Shown: positions 1 to 7,405 of the stretch, in pieces | Position numbering within the stretch: the first letter of the stretch is position 1 | How the letters are laid out: each line of letters starts with the position of its first letter | Assembly (NCBI GenBank): GCA_002336725.1 | Contig: DDEO01000166.1 | Span: 4,652 to 18,046, forward strand | Source of the DNA: Bacteroidetes bacterium UBA1952 | Lineage (GTDB): Bacteria > Bacteroidota > Bacteroidia > Chitinophagales > Chitinophagaceae | Reading direction: 5' to 3' | DNA: 13,395 nucleotides | Notes under the pieces: model-generated | The model's input: only the letters and a program-made list of their open reading frames with translations | The model's database searches: none | Told to the model about the DNA's origin: nothing | Program-made: the position numbers and the translations under genes

Positions 1-101
1 CATGAAACTACTTTCGCAAGAAGTATATTCTATAAACCTCCTCAGTTTCGGAGCGGAGCCGTGGGGAAGGCTCAGACCGACACTATAGAATTGACTTTAC
101 A

Positions 102-983
102 TTATTCTTTTTTTTGTGGCGCTACATCCTCATAAGTTGCCGGCGCTTGCTTTATCCTGATGGCATCATCGTACACCACAATAGGCCTTGTTACAGCAGT
201 ATCGGCCTCAAACTCGGCTTTTTTAAATAATTTCCATTCAGGGTGATAAATACCCATTTTAAAATAAGGAGCAACTTTGTTTACATAACAAGTAGGGCCT
301 TTATAAGCTACAATTTTATCGCCATTTTTCCATATTTCTAAAAATCCTTCGTTGGTATATGTCCATTTTACATGAACTACAAAATCCGTCCATTTTGCTA
401 AGTCAATAGCGCCTCCCTTAAATTGCTGCCTGCCTTTTCCCGCACCGCTAAAACTCGGTCCATCGGTATTGTAATGGAGTTTTACGACCCATTTTTTGCC
501 TTGTACACTTATGGAAACCGGTGGTTGTCCTGTTCCATCTCCCTGACTTCGTTCCACGTTCATTCGGGCATGCCATTGCGCAAGAATATTTCCCTGTTCA
601 TCAAACTGCCAGTCTTCGGGGATATAAATGCTGAAACCATACCAATATTCGGAATGCATGGGCACCGAGCCAAGTGCAATCTCCGAGCGGAACTGACCTA
701 ATTGGTGGGGCACCGTCATTTTTAAAGAATAATTCCCTTCTCTTGAGACTGTTTTTGAAAACTGTATGGGCGACTGTGGCGTTTTTGTCATTTGCAATAC
801 AGTCATATTTCTCCGTTGGTCTGTATTGTCATTAATGGCATTTTTCCATAGCGGGTTAATCTCATTTTCAAAACCTTCTTCGATTTCCATTCCGGGATAT
901 TTTGATTTGTTAAAACATTTGCCTTGCGCAAAAGCGATTGTTTGCAAAAACAAAAGACAGATAAAAAGTGAAAGCCTCTTCAT
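102..983 (-). CDS. Secreted heparin-lyase-I-like polysaccharide lyase
   Basis: Probable exported polysaccharide lyase of the heparin lyase I-like (PF14099-type) jelly-roll group, which cleaves uronic-acid-containing polysaccharide by beta-elimination; the substrate here is unknown. I chose the ATG at 983 (293 aa) because it begins a clean signal peptide (MKRLSLFICLLFLQTIAFAQ); the in-frame ATG at 1034 only adds a hydrophilic leader. Family-like blocks in order are FRSEIAL (about 98-104), YWYGFSIYIPEDW (113-125), ILAQWHA with His138, PPVSISVQGKKWVVKL (154-169), KWTDFVVHVKW (197-207) and APYFKMGIYHPEW (238-250). The His of AQWH and a Tyr in YFKxGIY are the best catalytic candidates, by analogy with the heparinase I His/Tyr pair. 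It follows the paralogous lipoprotein gene on the same strand with an 87-bp gap, so the two are probably co-transcribed. The family call rests on motif recognition, not alignment. Confidence 0.8.
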   Translation of the reverse strand: MKRLSLFICLLFLQTIAFAQGKCFNKSKYPGMEIEEGFENEINPLWKNAINDNTDQRRNMTVLQMTKTPQSPIQFSKTVSREGNYSLKMTVPHQLGQFRSEIALGSVPMHSEYWYGFSIYIPEDWQFDEQGNILAQWHARMNVERSQGDGTGQPPVSISVQGKKWVVKLHYNTDGPSFSGAGKGRQQFKGGAIDLAKWTDFVVHVKWTYTNEGFLEIWKNGDKIVAYKGPTCYVNKVAPYFKMGIYHPEWKLFKKAEFEADTAVTRPIVVYDDAIRIKQAPATYEDVAPQKKE

Positions 984-1070
984 GGGTAGTTGCAAATTGG
1001 AGAGAATGCTATAAGTCCCTTTGTTAAAATGCAAGCACTTGGTGTGCCATATATTGCCCGAATTTTTTCC

Positions 1071-1880
1071 TTACATCGGACCACTATATTTAGACAAGAT
1101 TACAGCATCATGATATACAATAACCGGAGCGCCCCCCGTAGGGTAGTTCAATCCATGTTTAGGATTCCATTCTGGTTTGTAAATGCCTATTTTAAAGTAG
1201 GGGGGGAAATTTTGACTGTAGTTGTTGACTCCCGAATAGTTCTTTAAAAGCTGCCCGTTGTTATATATAGCCACTGTCCCCGTCTGTGTTGCTGTTGACC
1301 AGGCAATACGTACATCAAACTGATTCCATACACCCGTTTGTAGTTGTGCCAGGTTAAAAACCTGTTTTGTTGTGGTAGTAGGGTTTTGCAAGGTATTGAT
1401 ATTAAGTACCCAGTTATTGCCCTTTACCGCCAGTGAAACGGGAGGATTTGTATCACTTCCGTTTATGAGTTTGTAGCCGTGCCATTGTGCTACAATAGTC
1501 CCCAGAGTATCCTGTACCCAATTAGTAGGTATATAGACCGCAAACCGATAACGATATGTTCCGTAAGGCAAAGAGTCTGTTGCAAGTTCAGCTCTGTAGG
1601 ATACGCCATCGTTAGGAACTGTAAATTTTACTGCGTATGGACTATTAAGTGCAGGCTGATTTACAAAAGTAATACTGCCATTACCATCAATATTCTGCCG
1701 TGGCCACTTGTTGGCGTTTCCACTTGAAAAGTCGTCACTAAACAACACACTATCAGTTGTAGCTGATGGTGGTGGTGGTGGTGTAATGGTCGTGCCGTCT
1801 TTTTTACAACTTCCAATTATCATTGAGGATGAAGCCGTCAATAACAGAAAGATACTTTTTATACTTACGCTTGATTTCAT
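1071..1880 (-). CDS. Lipoprotein heparin-lyase-I-like polysaccharide lyase (paralog)
   Basis: A 269-aa paralog of the downstream gene, probably a cell-envelope polysaccharide lyase. The N-terminus is a lipoprotein signal with lipobox IIGSC (lipidated Cys25), followed by a Thr/Pro tether with five consecutive prolines (about 34-38). The jelly-roll domain spans about 45-265 and shows the same block order as its neighbour: YRAELA (95-100), YRFAVYIPTNW (111-121), IVAQWHG with His134, PPVSLAVKGNNWVLN (146-160), then PPYFKIGIYKPEW (226-238) and VIVYHDAV (253-260). Conservation of Arg-x-Glu, the AQWH His and the YFKxGIY Tyr in both copies argues that both are active enzymes. It is the first gene of the pair, and its 5' leader reads out of one arm of the inverted-repeat element at 1928-2108. 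The substrate cannot be told from sequence. Confidence 0.8.
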   Translation of the reverse strand: MKSSVSIKSIFLLLTASSSMIIGSCKKDGTTITPPPPPSATTDSVLFSDDFSSGNANKWPRQNIDGNGSITFVNQPALNSPYAVKFTVPNDGVSYRAELATDSLPYGTYRYRFAVYIPTNWVQDTLGTIVAQWHGYKLINGSDTNPPVSLAVKGNNWVLNINTLQNPTTTTKQVFNLAQLQTGVWNQFDVRIAWSTATQTGTVAIYNNGQLLKNYSGVNNYSQNFPPYFKIGIYKPEWNPKHGLNYPTGGAPVIVYHDAVILSKYSGPM

Positions 1881-1927
1881 GTTTTGTGGGATTATTCATA
1901 GGTAGATTGTAAATAAAATAAAGGGTT

Positions 1928-2108
1928 TAACGTGAGTCTCATTCAGGTTAAACGCAATAAAATAGCAATAATGCATAAGTGATAGATTATCAATGCAAAT
2001 ATTTTTGGGCTAAATTGCTAAGGAAATCTACATAAAGTATAATGTGCTGAAAGTAAGCTATTTATCATATTTACTTTATTGCGTCTGGCCTGAACGAGAC
2101 TCACGTTA
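1928..2108. repeat. MITE-like element with 34-bp imperfect terminal inverted repeats
   Basis: Positions 1928-1961 and the reverse complement of 2075-2108 match at 30 of 34 positions. Both outer ends read TAACGTGAGTCTC and both inner ends read ACGCAATAAA; mismatches are confined to the middle of the arm. The 113-bp interior is AT-rich with no usable reading frame. Each outer end is a TA, which would fit a TA-target element, but an independent target-site duplication outside the arms is not visible. It lies between the 3' end of the LuxR-type gene and the 5' end of the lyase pair. It could be a miniature inverted-repeat transposable element or the decayed ends of an insertion sequence; as RNA it would fold into a long stem that could end transcription. 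I cannot assign an IS family. Confidence 0.7.
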
Positions 2109-2148
2109 GATTTAAGGATGATTCTCCAACACTAAGCCTTAAGCGTGT

Positions 2149-2952
2149 CTAAAACCAACCGTTTTCAATTGATTTAGACACCAGTTCTACCATATTTCCC
2201 GCACCACACTTTTGAAACATACTCGTTCTATGGTGCTTGATAGTGTTTTCGCTGATTCCTAAACTGCCGGCGATCATCTTGATGCTTTTCCCTTCTGCCA
2301 TAAGCTTCAATACCCGGTGTTCGGCAGGGCTGAATGGAGAGGGTTCTCGGGTATAAATAACACCTGGCACCAGGGAAATCTGCTTCATGTCGCTCAGGTC
2401 AGAGCTGTCTAAAAGATAAAAGCGGATTTTGGCAATCGGATCCAGATAAGATATATCAGTTATGAGATCAAATTGATAGACTCCGTTGCCATTTTTATCG
2501 AAAAATACGGTGCTGCTTTGCTGCAAGGCATGGAAGGTGGTTCTGTTTTTACGAATAAACTCATAGGTATGTGCCGATTTGATAAAATGCCGGTGAGCAG
2601 CCGGGCGACTATAGAAATATTGCCAAAACAGATTGGCGGATTCCAAAGTTTGCAAAAGATGTTCGGGGGTGGTGAACCGCGCCGCTTTGATAAAAGATTG
2701 ATGCTGTAATTCCTCTTGACTGTAACCGGTAATTTGTTCCAACGCACCGCCAACGCGCAGCCAGCGTCCGGTTTTCATATCGGATAGAAACCAACAATAA
2801 GGCCCCACCGCATATACTTTATCAATCACGTCGGTGATGGGAAACTGGCTCAGATAGCTTTCAAGTGCTACATCTCTTGACAAGCCTTCGTAATAAACCT
2901 TGAGTTCCCGGAATGCCTGTTTCAACTTATTAGCGAGGTTATCCATTGGCAT
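2149..2952 (-). CDS. PAS-like sensor / LuxR-type HTH transcriptional regulator
   Basis: A 267-aa cytoplasmic DNA-binding regulator. The C-terminal part (about 207-262) is a GerE/LuxR helix-turn-helix with the hallmarks SPAEHRVLKLMAEGKS, IAGSLGISENTIKHHRTSMFQK and a following VELV segment. The middle (about 48-175) looks like a PAS fold (WFLSDMKTGRWLRVGGALEQITGYS... and a later VYQFDLITDIS strand), a common layout in Bacteroidota. There is no receiver-domain Asp phosphorylation motif, so it is probably not a classical response regulator. The start at 2952 (MPM) is used; the ATG at 2946 is equally possible and neither has a clear ribosome binding site. It is divergent from the T9SS protein gene, with 94 bp between them holding an inverted repeat. 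The lyase pair lies downstream on the same strand. The inferred role is local control of these genes; the signal is unknown. Confidence 0.85.
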   Translation of the reverse strand: MPMDNLANKLKQAFRELKVYYEGLSRDVALESYLSQFPITDVIDKVYAVGPYCWFLSDMKTGRWLRVGGALEQITGYSQEELQHQSFIKAARFTTPEHLLQTLESANLFWQYFYSRPAAHRHFIKSAHTYEFIRKNRTTFHALQQSSTVFFDKNGNGVYQFDLITDISYLDPIAKIRFYLLDSSDLSDMKQISLVPGVIYTREPSPFSPAEHRVLKLMAEGKSIKMIAGSLGISENTIKHHRTSMFQKCGAGNMVELVSKSIENGWF

Positions 2953-2983
2953 AAAGAAAAGTCTCTTGTTTAGGAAGTGTATT

Positions 2984-3001
2984 ATAGCACAAAAGTGCTA
3001 T
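2984..3001. promoter_or_regulatory. Perfect 7-bp inverted repeat, candidate operator in divergent promoter
   Basis: ATAGCAC-AAAA-GTGCTAT lies in the 94-bp gap between the divergent LuxR-type gene and the T9SS protein gene, 32 bp from the former and 45 bp from the latter. Dyads of this size are typical of dimeric HTH binding sites, so autoregulation by the adjacent LuxR-type protein is a reasonable inference. It is not a convincing terminator: no U-tract follows on either strand. Confidence 0.45.
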
Positions 3002-3011
3002 TGCGTTTAAC
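2996..3011 (+). promoter_or_regulatory. Word shared with the lyase upstream region (TGCTATTGCGTTTAAC)
   Basis: The last 13 bases, TATTGCGTTTAAC (2999-3011), recur exactly on the minus strand at 1959-1947. There they are preceded by TGCTAT three bases further out, so the two copies differ by a 5-nt gap. Both copies point towards a start codon in the same orientation: the T9SS protein gene at 3047 and the lipoprotein lyase at 1880. It may be a shared regulatory site, or a fragment of the inverted-repeat element arm. Confidence 0.35.
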
Positions 3012-3046
3012 AAATATCCAAAACAATTTTACAGAAACTTTTCTTT

Positions 3047-4663
3047 ATGATCCGAAATATTATCGCATTGGGCGGCATGGCCTGCCTATTCTGCGCTTCG
3101 CAACCGCTCTGGGCACAGCAAAAGGCCACTTTTGCCAATGATATTGTGGTAAGCCCAACCACAGGCCGATTTTACAAAAACAACCGGGTAGCCACAAGCT
3201 ATAACGGCGTAACGTATGTAGGAAGGCTATGGGCCACCACACAAAAAGGACCTTATCAACACTGGGAAGTGCTGAAGAGCACTGATAATGGCCTCACATG
3301 GACGGTATTCCAAAGCGAGCTTGTGGCAGGAACAACAAAGTTCACGGCTTTTGACATGATAGCAGCAGGCGAAAGTGTCTCTGCTTTCAGACTTTGGACG
3401 GTAAGAACCATCCTTGATACCGCTACCGGAAATGCCGATCTGAAACTCTCGGCCTTCAACAGTGGCGGAACGAATACGCAAACAGTATTGCCTGCCGCCG
3501 CCGCCTATCGTTATTTTAATACGAACAATGTTCCGAGAGGCTATAGCAGTGTGGCCCTGGCAACTGATTCACGCAAGAATGCCATCTATTCTAATCCCTA
3601 TTGCATTAGCATCGTTGCTTCTAAAGAAGGCAATAACGATTCTATCGTCGTCTGGACGGACAAAGAGGCCGGAACCATTCTTAACAGAAGGGCCCTTACG
3701 AATAGCAGTTTCTATTTTAGAAACGTTGCCGCCGCCATTGGTGCCTGCGGAAATCGATGGAACCATCCGATGTTGGGCCTTGTATATGAAGAGCGCAGCA
3801 ACGAAACGAGCCTGAACGGCACTTTGAAAGTGCGCTATATCTATGCAGAAGATGCTACTGATTTTGCAAATGGCGGCCCGTTTGCAGTAGGTTCCAACAA
3901 TGTTGGATATACCAATCCTTCCATTGCTATGGCCCAAACCCAAGGCCCCGGCTCCGGCAGCGGATTTGATGATTTTAGAACCGTAGTCATGTATGACAAC
4001 TATGGCGTGGGTACGGTTCCTGCCGTAGAGTATTGTGTAACAGACGATCTGGTGAATGCGGCCCCCGATTTTTCAGGTTCTCAGGGATTTGCTACTCTCG
4101 GCGCAAACACCGGGCAGCCTTATGTCGTCTTTGACCCGGCACGGAAGAATTTTCTGCTCACATGGTACAATAGCAGCACCCAAAAACTCCCCTACAACAC
4201 GCTGGCACTAAATGCTGCGGCTACGGCCCGTATAAGCGTAACCCCTAATTACCGGGATGCTACCGCCGCGCTTACCACTGAAGTCGCGCCGCGTATGGAC
4301 GTAAATATGATAACAGGCAAAGCCGCATTTGTGTGGAATGATACCTATAAAACCATGTTTGACGCAGAAGCAAGGGGGGCAGCCGCCGTCGAAGATGCTT
4401 TTCTGAATGCCCGGGAGTTCAGAATTTATCCCAACCCAGCCGAAAATGCATTCACAGTATCAATGAGCGCAGACGAGGCTGACGAGGCCACACTGGTATT
4501 GCAGGATATTACCGGACGAATGGCTTTTTCTCAACCTATAAAAATAACAACTGGTGCAAATCAACTTTCTATCAACGGCTTATCCCTTCCTGACGGCGTT
4601 TATCTGTTGCAGATTTCCGGAAATAAAACACACTTAACCACGCCTATTCTTATCAGGCATTAA
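3047..4663 (+). CDS. T9SS-secreted Asp-box (sialidase-like propeller) protein
   Basis: A 538-aa exported protein of unknown substrate. It has a signal peptide (about 1-23, cleavage after LWA) and a canonical Asp-box STDNGLTW at 78-85, the turn motif of sialidase/BNR beta-propellers. The remaining repetitive beta-rich segments (for example VWTDKE, GLVYEER, VVMYDNY, LLTWYN, AFVWND) fit a propeller fold, although only one Asp-box is clean. The last 80 residues (about 459-538) form a type A T9SS C-terminal sorting domain: FRIYPNP with PNP at 462-464, LVLQDITGR, INGLSLPDGVYLLQIS and a basic end. The protein should cross the outer membrane by the type IX system and lose this domain on attachment. 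No sialidase catalytic Arg triad or FRIP motif was identified, so an enzymatic role is not claimed; carbohydrate binding or hydrolysis is possible. It is divergent from the LuxR-type gene. Confidence 0.85.
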   Translation: MIRNIIALGGMACLFCASQPLWAQQKATFANDIVVSPTTGRFYKNNRVATSYNGVTYVGRLWATTQKGPYQHWEVLKSTDNGLTWTVFQSELVAGTTKFTAFDMIAAGESVSAFRLWTVRTILDTATGNADLKLSAFNSGGTNTQTVLPAAAAYRYFNTNNVPRGYSSVALATDSRKNAIYSNPYCISIVASKEGNNDSIVVWTDKEAGTILNRRALTNSSFYFRNVAAAIGACGNRWNHPMLGLVYEERSNETSLNGTLKVRYIYAEDATDFANGGPFAVGSNNVGYTNPSIAMAQTQGPGSGSGFDDFRTVVMYDNYGVGTVPAVEYCVTDDLVNAAPDFSGSQGFATLGANTGQPYVVFDPARKNFLLTWYNSSTQKLPYNTLALNAAATARISVTPNYRDATAALTTEVAPRMDVNMITGKAAFVWNDTYKTMFDAEARGAAAVEDAFLNAREFRIYPNPAENAFTVSMSADEADEATLVLQDITGRMAFSQPIKITTGANQLSINGLSLPDGVYLLQISGNKTHLTTPILIRH

Positions 4664-4799
4664 AAAAAATCAACCACATTAGGCGCTCGAAATAGCCCAT
4701 CCAAGGATTCAAAAAGGCGACTTATTCCTGATTTTTTTATCTGCAAAAACGGCTACCCGCTGCTGTTAGATGGCCTGTTTATGAGGTTTGTCTCCTTAA

Positions 4800-4834
4800 A
4801 AAGGGGCTGTACGGAATATCCATACAGCCCCTTT
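4800..4834. terminator. Strong 12-bp hairpin, probable terminator between plus-strand genes
   Basis: AAAGGGGCTGTA (4800-4811) pairs perfectly with TACAGCCCCTTT (4823-4834) around an 11-nt loop. Read on the plus strand it is followed only by TTTGG, but on the minus strand it ends in five U residues, so the better intrinsic terminator is the reverse one. As no minus-strand gene lies nearby, it most likely ends or insulates transcription of the T9SS protein gene, 137 bp downstream of its stop. A weaker candidate, AGGAT/ATTCCT followed by GATTTTTTT, lies at about 4703-4738. The rest of the 4664-4915 gap shows no recognisable feature. Confidence 0.6.
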
Positions 4835-4915
4835 GGATGAATGAAAACATCCTTCGGGTTGTCTGGAAAAAAACAGAGCTGGTAATCTTTTTATCAACGC
4901 ATAATCCATTAAATC

Positions 4916-7246
4916 ATGAAGTACTCATTTTGGGCATTGATCCTGCTCCTATTCCTTTTTCCGGAAAAAAATCAGGCGCAGTTGCCGCCGCAGTTTCAGC
5001 GGATGCCGTCCTCGCTGGCAGAGGCCAAACAATTTTATGCAGACAATTCTTCGCTGTATGACGTGTCCGTAAATGCAAGCCTTAAAGTGAACGACAAAGG
5101 GTGCAATCAATCCGGAAAACTACAGTTTACCGCACAGGCAAACTATCTAAATCTGCCCGTAAATTCCGAAAACATCGTGCAGGGAAATAGCTCCGCAGCA
5201 GAAATACAGGAGCAGGGCAGCCAATTTGCCCGCCGCCTTCCCTGGATTAATCTGAACGGCTCCGGAATATATCAGGCAAGCACATCTATGGACATGGATA
5301 TGAACACGATATGCTTTAGGTTTGATTATGACGCGAGCGCAGGTGGTTCTTGGGGTATCTCGATTGACTGGAAATACAAGCCTCATATGTGCGGTGGTGA
5401 GGTTACAACAGCAGGAATTTGTTGCAACGGCGGTGGCGGTGGCTACAATTCTATTGGATTTACAGACGCAACCGATGGAGCCTCTCTGCGATATAATGCC
5501 GCTACCAAGAGCTTTACGATTCGGTATGCTGATAATGCGGGGGGGCGCTCCGAGAACGTAGAAATAACGCTTACGCCCCACAAGATAAATCCGATAAAAG
5601 CAGTTGTCTATTGTAAAAACAAGGCCGATTTTATGGATTGGAAACCGGAGGGCAAACCTGTGGATGATGCGCAGGCAAAATGGGGAAATAAAAGTCCCGA
5701 TTTTTATGTGAAAATAATTGACAAGACAAGCGGTAAGGATGTTTCGCTTTCCCATCTCTTTGCCACAACCGTTACGCTCGAAAAGGTGAGCAATTTTCCC
5801 GGAATTTGTGGCAACTTCCCGGCTTATTCTGCTTCCCCCGACCGCACTCCGGATATGAAATGGGATACATCGGTAAAACTACTTGCGCAGATGGGCCGCC
5901 TCGAAGAACTCTCCTCAACGGTCTTTCGCACCAAGCAAAAAGATGGCGCTTTTGTCCCTTTTTCATTCCGTTCCTACGATTACGGAGGATTTGTCAAACT
6001 TACCGTAAAGGTTACGTTTGAAGACGGAACTGAGATGGCAGCCGAAACAGATACGGCATGGGGAAAAGGGGTTGGATATGACCATTTCTCTGTTCCGTGG
6101 GATGTCAATAACAATGATATTGCCGACAAATGGGAGGCCGATAAGGGAATTTATTTCCGGAATCTGGCCGCAAACTGGGACGAAGATAAATGTAATGGCG
6201 ACTGTGTCAAAGGGGATGGATTTACCCTTTTTGAAGAATATCGGGGATTTGTAGGAATGGATATGGAAGGACACGGACGCGGTTTCGGCAGACTGGATCC
6301 CGACAAAAGAAAATTCTTTGTATATTATAGGATAGCTGATCTAGAAAACTATATAGCAATGGGAATTCGCTACTACAAACAAGCGGCGGATAATGTTTTT
6401 ACGTATAGAGTAGATAAAGAAGACGACCTGGCAATCATCCCAAACGAGAAATTAAACGCGGGCAAGAAACAACTTAAACGCTGGATCAATTTCAACAGCG
6501 ATGCCGACGATACTAAACATTTTCCTAAACAAAAAGTATGTGTGGTTCGCTTTAGCAACGAAAACGTTCCGCCGGGCGTATATGCACAGGCTACGTCCAA
6601 ATTTGGCAACGGAGACGCAGCACTTTGTGTCGAAAATACCTATACCATATACGTTAGTTTTAATTTGAACTTTGCAACTGATAATCTCAAGGAATTTCCG
6701 CCTACTACAAATTATCCCCTCATTCCCGGAGATGAGACCCATAATATTGCCGGAATGTGGATTAAAGCAAAAGATAAGGTGAAACAGGATTTTAATTATG
6801 ATGTAGATCTTACTAAAATCGGCATTAAGATTATGGAGAATGACAAGCGTATTACAGAACACTATCTGGTGTATAGCGTGGCGCATGAATTAGGTCATGC
6901 AACCGGCATCAATCATCACGGCGAAGACCACTTTTGGGCCAAAGCGCCCGCCGATCGCATCATCCCTAAGGTGTATGGCGAAGGAATGTCCTTAAATGGA
7001 GACATACCTTACTCGGATGCGGACTGGCGTTCCTTTTTTATCGCAGCGGCCTGTACCGGCAAGCGTTCCTGTCCTATTATCTATTGGGATGCGCCCCGTT
7101 ATTATCATTTTATGCTCCTGCTGCTTAGCGGTCGCTGGAGCGTAACGGATGCATTTTCAACGCCTTACGGAGAGCCTTACCGATTTTGTACCTCTGGCGA
7201 AGATAATTGTGCGAAGAAACTAAAACTCAAGATTGTGGGTCAGTAG
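4916..7246 (+). CDS. Exported metzincin-like zinc metalloprotease with Ca-loop region
   Basis: A 776-aa protein not assigned to a named family. The signal peptide is at 1-22 (cleavage after NQA). The middle is beta-rich and Cys-containing, including a CC followed by five glycines (about 170-178). Around 395-442 lie two acidic loops: WDVNNNDIADKWE (395-407), like the D-x-N-x-D calcium loops of thrombospondin-3 or dockerin repeats, and GDGFTLFEEYRGF (433-445). Near the C-terminus is a zinc site HELGHATGINH, with His657, Glu658, His661, Gly664 and His667, the metzincin consensus HExxHxxGxxH. GMSLNGD shortly after may contain the Met-turn, which I infer only from position. There is no T9SS sorting domain, so it is probably periplasmic or released by another route. 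It converges on the atp operon; an own promoter was not recognised. Peptidase activity is likely but unproven, and the protein may be self-processed. Confidence 0.7.
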   Translation: MKYSFWALILLLFLFPEKNQAQLPPQFQRMPSSLAEAKQFYADNSSLYDVSVNASLKVNDKGCNQSGKLQFTAQANYLNLPVNSENIVQGNSSAAEIQEQGSQFARRLPWINLNGSGIYQASTSMDMDMNTICFRFDYDASAGGSWGISIDWKYKPHMCGGEVTTAGICCNGGGGGYNSIGFTDATDGASLRYNAATKSFTIRYADNAGGRSENVEITLTPHKINPIKAVVYCKNKADFMDWKPEGKPVDDAQAKWGNKSPDFYVKIIDKTSGKDVSLSHLFATTVTLEKVSNFPGICGNFPAYSASPDRTPDMKWDTSVKLLAQMGRLEELSSTVFRTKQKDGAFVPFSFRSYDYGGFVKLTVKVTFEDGTEMAAETDTAWGKGVGYDHFSVPWDVNNNDIADKWEADKGIYFRNLAANWDEDKCNGDCVKGDGFTLFEEYRGFVGMDMEGHGRGFGRLDPDKRKFFVYYRIADLENYIAMGIRYYKQAADNVFTYRVDKEDDLAIIPNEKLNAGKKQLKRWINFNSDADDTKHFPKQKVCVVRFSNENVPPGVYAQATSKFGNGDAALCVENTYTIYVSFNLNFATDNLKEFPPTTNYPLIPGDETHNIAGMWIKAKDKVKQDFNYDVDLTKIGIKIMENDKRITEHYLVYSVAHELGHATGINHHGEDHFWAKAPADRIIPKVYGEGMSLNGDIPYSDADWRSFFIAAACTGKRSCPIIYWDAPRYYHFMLLLLSGRWSVTDAFSTPYGEPYRFCTSGEDNCAKKLKLKIVGQ

Positions 7247-7339
7247 CGTTAGCACCGAAGACGGATTTTTAGCCGGAAAAAATCACAGCCTTTTGAATTT
7301 TTGCTTCGCTTAGCTGCTTTCTCGCCCGATTGCTTCCAC

Positions 7340-7373
7340 AAAAAAATCCCGCTCACAACCTGCGAGCGGGATT
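7340..7373 (-). terminator. Rho-independent terminator of the atp operon
   Basis: On the minus strand, AATCCCGCTC pairs with GAGCGGGATT (perfect 10-bp stem, 7345-7354 with 7364-7373, 9-nt loop), and the stem runs into a seven-U tract (A7340-A7346 on the plus strand). It begins about 32 bp after the atpA stop codon. On the plus strand the stem is followed by a weaker CTTTATTT, so it may also end transcripts from the convergent metalloprotease gene. Confidence 0.9.
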
Positions 7374-7377
7374 CTTT

Positions 7378-7402
7378 ATTTCCGGAAATTTCCGGAAATT
7401 TC
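7378..7402. repeat. Tandem TTTCCGGAAA palindromes downstream of atpA
   Basis: Two perfect copies of the self-complementary decamer TTTCCGGAAA (7379-7388 and 7389-7398) lie between the atpA stop and its terminator. The same 21-bp sequence recurs between atpF and atpE (10288-10308), and a single copy lies next to the glnS stop (12501-12510). Confidence 0.8.
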
Positions 7403-7405
7403 TGC

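Noticed and set aside
1..135. Open frame on the plus strand entering from the left edge (44 codons, ends at 133-135)
   Set aside because: It could be the tail of a gene outside the window, but it overlaps the lyase 3' end by 34 bp and has no recognisable motif; too short to support.
984..1034. Upstream ATG extending the secreted lyase by 17 codons
   Set aside because: The extension is hydrophilic and would bury the signal peptide; the ATG at 983 starts it cleanly.
2953..3046. Promoter boxes for the divergent pair (TATAAT in the dyad; GATATTTG on the minus strand)
   Set aside because: TATAAT is not the housekeeping consensus in this phylum, and GATATTTG misses one base of TAnnTTTG with no good -33 box.
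5147..5755. 202-codon minus-strand open frame inside the metalloprotease gene
   Set aside because: It overlaps a much longer frame with a signal peptide and zinc site, and its own translation shows no protein-like features.
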